Positions 51,022 through 58,900 of a DNA stretch of 64,000 nt are shown one piece after another. The stretch is taken from positions 1,798,001 through 1,862,000 of the forward strand of contig OZ219809.1 in the NCBI GenBank assembly GCA_964291375.2, read 5' to 3'. This DNA comes from 3107 sp001483205. Lineage in GTDB: Bacteria > Pseudomonadota > Alphaproteobacteria > Rhodobacterales > Rhodobacteraceae. A model generated the notes under the pieces. It was not told the DNA's origin and searched no databases. It saw only the letters and a list, made by a program, of their open reading frames with translations. Every line of letters begins with the position of its first letter. Positions within the stretch are counted from its first letter, which is position 1. Position numbers and translations under genes: made by a program.

Positions 51022-53215
51022 AATAGCCGCAATGACAGACGAAGACATTGATACCTCTGACATTCCAGAGATGGCAGAGGCATTTTTCGCGAACGCCAGA
51101 CTCCACCTGCCCGGCGGTCAGGCAGCAACAGGTCGTGGGGCAAACATCGCTGGCCAGCCCAGAGGTTTCAGTGATATTCCCTCTGTCTCTGTCAGCTATG
51201 CCCGGAATGGCCGCTCTGCCACGTCGAACGAGCTTGGGATGCGGCCCATGCAGGAACGGGCCTATGAGCGGCGGGGCGAGCAATATCTGCTGATCAAATC
51301 GCCGCCCGCATCGGGCAAGTCCCGCGCGCTGATGTTCATCGCATTGGATAAGCTGGAAAATCAGGGGCTGAGGCAGGCGATTATTGCCGTCCCCGAACGG
51401 TCCATCGGGGCGAGCTTTGACGATCAACCGCTCAGCCGGTTCGGGTTCTGGGCGGATTGGACGGTCACGCCGAAACGGAACCTGTGCAATGCGCCGGGAA
51501 CAGAGGACGGCAAGGTTGCCGCGGTCGGGGCGTTCCTTGACAGCGATGATCGGGTGCTGGTCTGCACCCATGCGACCTTTCGCTTTGCCATGGACCGGTT
51601 CGGGGCGGGGGCATTCGATGACCGGCTGATCGCGGTGGATGAGTTTCACCATGTTTCGGCCAACCCGGATAACAGGCTGGGCGGGCATCTGGGGGAGCTG
51701 ATCGACCGGAACAGAGTGCATGTGTTGGCGATGACCGGCAGTTATTTCCGGGGCGACGCGGAGCCGGTTCTGAGCGCAGAGGATGAGCAGAAGTTCGAGA
51801 CCGTCACCTATACTTATTACGAGCAGTTGAACGGCTATAAGTATCTGAAGGCGCTTGACATCGGGTATTTCTTTTATGGGGGTTCCTATGCCGACAGCAT
51901 TCTGGATGTGCTTGACCCCGGCAAGAAGACGATCCTGCATATCCCGAACGTCAATTCCCGCGAAAGCACCAGGGATAAGCACCGGGAAGTGGAGCATATC
52001 ATTGACGCCCTGGGGGAATGGCAGGAAACAGACCCGAAGACCGGCTTTCAGTGTGTGATGACCGCCGGGGGGCGTGTTCTGAAAATCGCCGATCTGGTTG
52101 ATGATACAGACCCCGCCAAGCGGAACAGGGTTTTGGCGGCCCTCAGAGACCCGGCCCAGAAGAACAACCGCGATCATGTGGACATTATCATCGCCCTTGG
52201 CATGGCCAAGGAAGGCTTTGACTGGATCTGGTGCGAGCACGCGCTCACGGTGGGGTATCGGTCGAGCCTGACCGAGATTGTGCAGATCATTGGCCGGGCG
52301 ACCCGTGATGCCGAGGGCAAGACCCGCGCGCGCTTTACCAACCTGATTGCCGAGCCGGATGCGTCTGAGGAGGCCGTCACCGAGGCGGTGAACGACACGC
52401 TGAAAGCCATTGCCGCCAGCCTGTTGATGGAGCAGGTGCTTGCCCCGCGTTTCAATTTTACCCCCAAAAGCGCGCAGGGCGGACCGGTTGAAGGGTTCGA
52501 TTACGGCGAGGGCGGCTATGACCCGGCAAGGGAGAATGTCGGTTTCAATGATAGAACCGGCCAGTTTCAGATCGAGATCAAGGGTCTGGTTGAGCCGAAG
52601 AGCAAAGAGGCCAGGCGCATCTGTCAGCAAGACCTGAATGAGGTCATCACCGCCTTTGTGCAGGACAAAACGACAGTCGAGCGGGGGCTGTTCGATGAGG
52701 AGCTTGTGCCTGAAGAGTTGACGCAGGTTCGCATGGGGAAGATCATCAGGGACAAATACCCCAGGCTTGATGACAACGATCAGGAGGCGGTTCGTCAGCA
52801 CGCCATCGCCGCCCTGACCCTGACCCAGAAAGCCAGGGAAACCGTTCTTTCGGCGTCGGATGAGGGTGAGGCAGGCACAAACACCGCCCTGATCGACGGG
52901 GTGCGCAGATTTGCAATGGATGTGCGCGAGCTTGACATCGACCTGATCGACCGGATCAACCCCTTCAGCGAGGCCTACGCCATTCTCGCAAAGGCAATGA
53001 GCGAGGAAAGCCTGAAACAGATTGCTGCGGTGATTTCGGCAAAGAAGATGCCGCTTACCTACGAAGAGGCCCGCTTTCTGGCGGAGCGCGCTCTGGCATT
53101 CAAGCAAGAGCGGGGGCGGTTGCCTTCCGTAAATTCCCCCGATCCCTGGGAGAAATACATGGCCGAGGGCGTCGCTTTCCTTACCCGTATGCAGCAGGGT
53201 GCAGCGGATGGCTGA
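50993..53215 (+). CDS. BrnA N-terminal segment fused to SF2 DEAD/DEAH helicase
   Basis: This is a 740-residue protein. Residues 1-43 (RRLDEIAAMTDEDIDTSDIP, EAFFANARLHLPGG) match the toxin-binding front half of BrnA antitoxins; the BrnA ribbon-helix-helix DNA-binding end is missing. From about residue 50 the sequence is an SF2 helicase: a Q-region GMRPMQERAYERRGEQYLLIKSP, Walker A PPASGKSRA (104-112), DEAH-type box VDEFHH (215-220), motif III MTGSYFRGD and motif VI VQIIGRATRD. A strong AAAGGAGG eight bases before ATG 50993 drives it, and the start lies inside brnT. The helicase would translocate on DNA for the nuclease encoded next. Confidence 0.87.
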   Translation: MSISKRRLDEIAAMTDEDIDTSDIPEMAEAFFANARLHLPGGQAATGRGANIAGQPRGFSDIPSVSVSYARNGRSATSNELGMRPMQERAYERRGEQYLLIKSPPASGKSRALMFIALDKLENQGLRQAIIAVPERSIGASFDDQPLSRFGFWADWTVTPKRNLCNAPGTEDGKVAAVGAFLDSDDRVLVCTHATFRFAMDRFGAGAFDDRLIAVDEFHHVSANPDNRLGGHLGELIDRNRVHVLAMTGSYFRGDAEPVLSAEDEQKFETVTYTYYEQLNGYKYLKALDIGYFFYGGSYADSILDVLDPGKKTILHIPNVNSRESTRDKHREVEHIIDALGEWQETDPKTGFQCVMTAGGRVLKIADLVDDTDPAKRNRVLAALRDPAQKNNRDHVDIIIALGMAKEGFDWIWCEHALTVGYRSSLTEIVQIIGRATRDAEGKTRARFTNLIAEPDASEEAVTEAVNDTLKAIAASLLMEQVLAPRFNFTPKSAQGGPVEGFDYGEGGYDPARENVGFNDRTGQFQIEIKGLVEPKSKEARRICQQDLNEVITAFVQDKTTVERGLFDEELVPEELTQVRMGKIIRDKYPRLDDNDQEAVRQHAIAALTLTQKARETVLSASDEGEAGTNTALIDGVRRFAMDVRELDIDLIDRINPFSEAYAILAKAMSEESLKQIAAVISAKKMPLTYEEARFLAERALAFKQERGRLPSVNSPDPWEKYMAEGVAFLTRMQQGAADG

Positions 53216-54350
53216 GAAATTCACCGCAGAGGATGACGCGCTTCTCGCTGAGCTTGGTATTGAGGTTGAGGCGAAAAAGGCCGCCAACCGAACCCCTGAA
53301 GAAGAGCGTTTCATCGCGGGCTTTGAAGAGATTCAGCGCTTTGTCGGGGAGCATGGCCATCCGCCACGTCATGGCGGGGAACGGGATATTTTCGAGAGGC
53401 TCTATGCCGTGCGGCTCGACCGCATTCGTGAATTGTCCGGCTCATCCGCTGAGGTGCCGGGAAACACGGCGGATGAGCTTGATGATGATGCGCTGCTTGC
53501 AGAGCTTGGGATTGAAGCTGAAACATCGCCGATCACAGAACTGCGCCATGTGCGCTCAACCGCCGAGAAGCGCGCTGCCGAGCAGATTGCTTCGCGTGAT
53601 CGCTGCGAGGATTTCGCAAAGTTCAAGCCACTCTTTGAGCAGGTTCAGAGCGAACTCAATGCCGGTCTTCGCGAAACCAGACCATTCGAGATGAAGGCGG
53701 AGATCGAGCAAGGCCGCTTCTTCATCGTCGGCGGACAGAAAGCCTATATCGCCGGGAAGGGTGAGGTCACGCTGACCGATCAGGGCCGCACCGATGCCCG
53801 GCTTCGGGTGATCTTTGACAATGGCACCGAGAGCAACATGCTCATGCGCTCGCTTCAGCGCGCCCTGAACAAGGACAAAGCCGGTCGCCGGATCACCGAG
53901 CCGACAGCCGGTCCGCTCTTTGCTGCCAATACAGCCGGGGGCGATGCGGCCAGCGGCACCATCTATGTGCTGCGCAGCAAATCTGATCTTCCGCTGGTCG
54001 CCGGGAACCGCGAGCTGGTGCATAAGATCGGTGTGACCGACATGGGCGTGGAAAGGCGTATCGCCGGGGCGCATCTTCAGCCGACATTCCTGATGGCTGG
54101 CGTCGAAATTGTTGCTACGTATAAGCTCTACAACATCAACAGGGCAAAGCTCGAAAACCTGATTCATCGTATCTTTGCGCCCGCCCGCCTCAATATTGAG
54201 GTGATGGACCGCTTCGGAAACCCGGTTGTGCCGCGTGAGTGGTTTCTCGTTCCGCTCCACGCCATTGATGCCGCTGTCGCGAAGATCAAAGACGGCAGCA
54301 TAAAGAGCGTCCGGTATGATCCCGAACGGGCCTCGCTCGTCGAACGCTGA
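53208..54350 (+). CDS. GIY-YIG nuclease family protein
   Basis: This 380-residue protein probably supplies the cutting activity of the locus. The C-terminal third is a GIY-YIG (T5orf172/MUG113-like) domain: GTIYVLRSKSD, then VHKIGVTDMGVERRIAGAHLQP with the catalytic-type arginine, and LENLIHRIF with its glutamate. The N-terminus contains EERFIAGFEEIQRFVGEHGH and RDIFERLYAVRLDRIREL, segments common in restriction-associated proteins. A motif DALLAELGIE occurs twice, at residues 10-19 and 94-103. The start overlaps the helicase stop by eight bases. It is the last gene of the defence locus; lower-GC DNA follows. Confidence 0.85.
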   Translation: MAEKFTAEDDALLAELGIEVEAKKAANRTPEEERFIAGFEEIQRFVGEHGHPPRHGGERDIFERLYAVRLDRIRELSGSSAEVPGNTADELDDDALLAELGIEAETSPITELRHVRSTAEKRAAEQIASRDRCEDFAKFKPLFEQVQSELNAGLRETRPFEMKAEIEQGRFFIVGGQKAYIAGKGEVTLTDQGRTDARLRVIFDNGTESNMLMRSLQRALNKDKAGRRITEPTAGPLFAANTAGGDAASGTIYVLRSKSDLPLVAGNRELVHKIGVTDMGVERRIAGAHLQPTFLMAGVEIVATYKLYNINRAKLENLIHRIFAPARLNIEVMDRFGNPVVPREWFLVPLHAIDAAVAKIKDGSIKSVRYDPERASLVER

Positions 54351-54535
54351 TGGGTTTATGCAAAAGTCTTTTGAAACGGGTCAAATAGGGCTTTTCACAG
54401 CCGCCTGAACCATTATAATTCACTGACCGCTTCTGCGGCTCGGGGCTACGATACCTCGTGCCGTGATTCGGGGAATACGACAAAGCAGGTGTTTATCCAT
54501 ACCTGTCAAATCTCAAACCAGGGAGGCCCAATCTC
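54351..54535 (+). promoter_or_regulatory. Leader region of the acyl carrier protein gene with -10-like TATAAT
   Basis: An AT-richer gap between the defence and polyketide loci. TATAAT at 54414-54419 is a perfect -10, but no good -35 is seen 16-18 bases upstream. CAGGGAGG precedes the ATG at 54536. Confidence 0.35.
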
Positions 54536-54763
54536 ATGTCATCAACCGAAGACCGCATCAAAAAGATCATAGACGACAATCTTGATCTTGGCCGTGCGCC
54601 CGACTTTGACGCAAAGCTCGTCGACTCCGGTGTATCATCGGTGGACTGCGTTGCCTTTTTCAAACTTGTGAACGAAGAGTTCAATCTCGGGCTGGTCGCT
54701 GAACAGTGTCGGCAATTCGAGACCCTTCGGGATCTTGTGAGCTTTATCGACGCACGCGGCTGA
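54536..54763 (+). CDS. Stand-alone acyl carrier protein
   Basis: This 75-residue protein has the carrier-protein fold. The phosphopantetheine attachment site is seen as LVDSGVSSVDCVAFFKLVNEEF, with the first Ser after SGV-type context in place of the usual DSL. The C-terminus is LRDLVSFIDARG. It differs from fatty-acid synthase AcpP, which has DSLDTVE, and is more like carriers for specialised metabolites. It sits next to an alpha/beta hydrolase and a giant polyketide synthase on the other strand, whose last module has no carrier domain, so it may serve that enzyme. Confidence 0.85.
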   Translation: MSSTEDRIKKIIDDNLDLGRAPDFDAKLVDSGVSSVDCVAFFKLVNEEFNLGLVAEQCRQFETLRDLVSFIDARG

Positions 54764-54771
54764 CAGCACGT

Positions 54772-54803
54772 CAGGGAGCGCATGTTTGCTGCATCGCTCC
54801 CTG
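54772..54803 (+). terminator. Hairpin after the acyl carrier protein gene
   Basis: CAGGGAGCG and CGCTCCCTG form a perfect 9-bp stem with a 14-base loop, starting nine bases after the stop codon. No U-run follows, so it may be Rho-assisted or merely stabilise the transcript. Confidence 0.5.
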
Positions 54804-54907
54804 CACCGGATGTCCAGGTCCGGCCATCAGGTGGCTCGGGGTCGTTTTTGTGTGTCTATTCATGGCCCAAGGGTTCCGGCGTTGATTGCAGACAATGCTA
54901 GGAGATC

Positions 54908-54973
54908 ATGCGACTCGTGCGAAAATGTCGTTACATCATCCCGGTATCACCCGGTCAGGTGTGCATGAGATGA
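54908..54973 (+). CDS. Short leader ORF overlapping the hydrolase start
   Basis: A 21-codon frame starting MRLVRKCRY has AGGAG just before its ATG (54908). Its TGA (54971-54973) overlaps the ATG at 54970 of the hydrolase, giving the ATGA arrangement used for translational coupling. Its peptide is basic with two cysteines and matches nothing known to me. It may be a coupling leader rather than a functional peptide. Confidence 0.35.
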   Translation: MRLVRKCRYIIPVSPGQVCMR

Positions 54974-55929
54974 TTGCGAACCGCGCTCCGGGGACAGACC
55001 CTGATCGGCAGAAAACCGATTTGCTGTCCGCACCGGAAGGTGTGCTTTGGGAGGTACCGCAACCTCTTTCGACATGCGATGTTCAACTGGACGAGCACAC
55101 CGTCACCACAGTGCGTCAGCACGGCAATCCGTCCGGTCCCCGGCTTGTGTTCAGCCATGGCAACGGTCTTGCCATTGATCCCTATTATCCGTTCTGGTCG
55201 ATGCTGGCCGACGATTTCGACCTGATGGTCTATGATCTCAGAAACCACGGCAGGAACAAGGTCGGTGCCCTGCGGGATCATAATATTCCGACGCTGATTT
55301 CCGACCATGATCTCATTCTCTCTGCCGTTGTTCGGGAATATGGTAAAAAGCCCACGGTCGGCGTGTTCCATTCGCTCTCGGCGCTGATCACTCTTCTGTC
55401 CTTCGGTGATGCCTATTCCGCGCTGGTTCTGTTCGATCCGCCGCTGTGCAAGCCCACGGCAAGCGAGCAGGAATTTATCCGGTCGGCAGAGCGAATGGCG
55501 GCGATGATCCGCAATCGCACCGTGCGCTTCAGGTCCGAGCAGCAACTTGCCGAACTCCTGGCGATCTTTCCCGGATTCGCCCGTGTTGTGCCTGGGGTGC
55601 GCGAGCTCATGGCGCGCTCAACCCTTCGCCAAAGCGCCGACGGTGAAGCGTATGAACTTCGCTGTCCGCGCGAATACGAGGCCCAGATCGCAGAATATGT
55701 CAGGAGCTTTTCGCCCCTGCTTGACCTGACGACGCTGACCTGCCCGACAAAGGTCATCGGGGCCGACCCCACGCTTCCCTACACGTATCTGCCCACGTTT
55801 GACCTAGGTCACGTTTCCACCGTCGATTATGATTTTATACCTGATGCGTCGCATTTGCTTCAGTTAGAGCAGCCGGAACAATGCGCGGCAATGCTGCGGA
55901 AATTTCTGTCAGATCAGGGCATTCTGTAG
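54970..55929 (+). CDS. Alpha/beta hydrolase
   Basis: This 319-residue alpha/beta-fold protein has the oxyanion segment LVFSHGNGLAIDPYYPFW, DLMVYDLRNHGRN, and the nucleophile elbow as VGVFHSLSAL, where the usual G-x-S-x-G has become F-H-S-L-S. The catalytic His is likely in IPDASHLLQLEQPEQC. The substitution of the last elbow glycine by serine is tolerated in some hydrolases and in acyltransferase-like members. As a neighbour of the carrier protein and the polyketide synthase it may release or edit acyl chains. ATG 54970 is chosen for the overlap with the leader ORF; an in-frame TTG at 54886 is a weaker alternative. Confidence 0.75.
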   Translation: MIANRAPGTDPDRQKTDLLSAPEGVLWEVPQPLSTCDVQLDEHTVTTVRQHGNPSGPRLVFSHGNGLAIDPYYPFWSMLADDFDLMVYDLRNHGRNKVGALRDHNIPTLISDHDLILSAVVREYGKKPTVGVFHSLSALITLLSFGDAYSALVLFDPPLCKPTASEQEFIRSAERMAAMIRNRTVRFRSEQQLAELLAIFPGFARVVPGVRELMARSTLRQSADGEAYELRCPREYEAQIAEYVRSFSPLLDLTTLTCPTKVIGADPTLPYTYLPTFDLGHVSTVDYDFIPDASHLLQLEQPEQCAAMLRKFLSDQGIL

Positions 55930-55953
55930 GCCGATACCCCGCGCCGCCAACCG

Positions 55954-58900
55954 TCATATCCGGTCAAACCAGAAGCTCCGGCGCTGGAACGGATAGCCCG
56001 GAACCGAGATGCGCCGCCGCGTCTCGCCCGCAAAGAGGCCGGTAAAATCGAGCGCGAATCCTGCCTCATACATTTGCGCCACGGATCGCATGTGGCCGCT
56101 TTCGCTGTCGGGGTCAATCTCGACGATGGTCATTTCCCCCAAATTCGCGGATGCCGCCAGCGCTTCGGACAATTCCGGGGGACGGAATACACTGGCGCTC
56201 CAACCTGACCTGTCCGGTGTCTCTCCCGGCCTGATCATCCGGCCTGACATGTCGGCCAGCAACGGCACCCGGACCGGCGCGAACGAAACGCCTTCAAGGA
56301 ACGCCCCGACATCTCCGGGCACCACATCGCCGCCATCTGCTCCGGCCAGCTCTCCCCGCCTTGCCGCAAGCAGCACACCGCTTTCAAGATCGAACACGCC
56401 CGCCACCTGTGCAGCCGCGATTGCACCAACCCCACCGGCACAAATCACACCGGGCGACTGGCCGAGGCCGGACCACAGCGCCGTAACCGCACATTGAAGC
56501 GCATAGGCAGTGACCTGCATCAGCACGGGGTCATCCGCACCATGGGCGGGCTTTGAAATCGCATCAAGCAGCGATTTGCCGTGCGCCTCGCGAAATATCG
56601 CGTCGCACCGCTCAAGGACGGCCCGCGCCACCGGCTCGGTTTCATACAAAACCCGCCCCCGGCCTGCCCAGTCACCGGCCTTTCCGGAATAGATGAACGC
56701 GGGCTTATCGTTCCGTTGCGATTTCGCGATGCCGCCGCGGGTGCCGATTTGCGTCAGCCCTTCGGTCAGTGTCGGAACATCCTCAAAGACGACGCCCGCC
56801 CGATACTCGAAGTGACTGCGCCCGATCGCTGCCGTCCATGACATGTCAGCAAGAAACGACATGCCCGCGCTGATGTCAGACGACATGTCCGTCGCGTGTT
56901 CGTCAAGCCAGCCGAGATACCGATCCGCCAGTTCCCTGAGCGCGCCGGAGGATTTTCCCGACAGCGGCAGCAACCGCAGGCCGCGCGGCCTGATCCCGCC
57001 ATCCCCCGCCGGGGCCGTGCCATCAGGGGATTCCGGCAGGTGAACCGGCACACGCAGCGCCGCCCCTGCCAGGGATCGTTTCATGTCATTCTGCGCGGTT
57101 TCGCCAACCTGTCCGTTGTAGCCCCCGACAAGCAGATGGGCGTTCGTTCCCGAAATGCCGAATGCGCTGATACCGGCGATAGGCGGACGACCTGTCAGCG
57201 GCGGCCAGGCGGTTTCCTCTGCCGTCACCCGCACCGGAAGCTCATCCCATTCGATATGCGGATTGGGCGTTCTGAAATGCAGATGCTTCGGGATCACACC
57301 ATGCTTCATGGCAAGCAGAACCTTGATCAGGCCCGCAACCCCTGCCGCCGATTCAAGATGACCGATATTGGTCTTAACGGTCCCGAGCAAAAGCGGACGT
57401 TCTGCGTCCCGTTCGCGGCCATAGACCGCGGCGACCGCCCGCACTTCAATCGGATCCCCCATCTCTGACCCCGTGCCATGCACTTCAAGATAGTCGAGAT
57501 CACGGGGCGCAATACCTGCCTGCGCCACCGCCTCCTCATACAGGCGTTCCTGGGCAGTTCCGTTCGGAACCGTCAGCGCCGCCGCCGCCCCATTCTGGTT
57601 GACCGCAGACCCCTGAACAATTCCCCAGATGCGGTCACCGTCCGCCTCTGCCTCTCTAAGCCGCTTCAGGACAACCATGCCACAGCCTTCGCCGCGCACG
57701 AAGCCGTCAGCGTCGGCATCAAAGGTTCTGCACAGTCCGGTTCGCGACAACATTCCGTATTCGCGCATGAACCGCATGACCGACGGGGAAAGAATCGCAT
57801 GAACGCCCCCGGCCAGGGCCAGATCGACTTCGCGCTGCCGGAGGCTTGCAGCCGCCTGATGCACGGCCACCAGCGACGCCGCGCAGGTCATATCGAGCGG
57901 CACCGCCGGACCCATGAACCCGAGCGCAAACGCAATCCGTCCGATGGCCACACTCGCCGCGGTTCCCAGATAACTATCATCCTGGCCCGCCGCCGCGATC
58001 AGATCACGGTATTCGCTACTGCCCAAACCGGCGAACACACCCGCGCGGCTGCCTCTGAGAGGTCCGGGATCAATCCCCGCGTCCTCGAGGGCGTGCCAGC
58101 TTGTTTCAAGCAGCATCCTCTGGCGCGGGTCCATCTTTCGTGCCTCAATCGGCTGTATGCCGAAGAATTTCGCATCAAACCTGTCGAGACCCTCGATGAA
58201 ACCACCGCGACGATTGGTGGCTTCCGTCGCGCGCGGGTCTCCGATGATGCCGCTCCATGGCCCTTCATCGCAACGCCCGTCCGTCACCGCCTCAGCGCCC
58301 GCCCTGAGCTGACGCCAATAGCCGGACAGGTCCGGCGCGCCGGGAAAGCGGCACGCCATGCCGACGATTGCAATCTGCTCCTGATCCTGCTGAGCTTTGC
58401 CCGGCCGTTCCGGCACCTGCGCAATCTGCGCCGTTGGCTGTGCTGGCGGCGGCTCAGGTGATGGCTGTGTCTGTTGTTTCGGTTCAGGCACCGGCTGCTT
58501 AGGCGGCGTCGCTTCGGCACTGATTTCGCCGAGTTCCCCGTCAATATGGCGGGCAAGTGCCTGAATTTCGGGATAATCAAACACCACCGTGTTTGAAACC
58601 TTGCACATGCCCGCAAAAGCGCGATTGAGCCGGTTGCGCAGTTCCACCGCCATCAGCGAATCCATTCCGAGGTCAAAAAACCCGACGGAAGGCGCAGGTG
58701 CCGACGGGAGCCGAAGCACCGCCTGCAATTCCTGTTGCAGGAATGTCACCAGCAGTTCCTCGCGCGCGCCCGCATTGGCGTTGGTAAGTCCGGAGAGCAA
58801 ATCCTCCGAAGAAACACCGGCCCCTGTGTCGTCTTCGGTGACCGACGAGAGAAGATCCTCAAGGAAAGCCGGGCGGTCTTCTACCGCTTCCCCGAAAACT

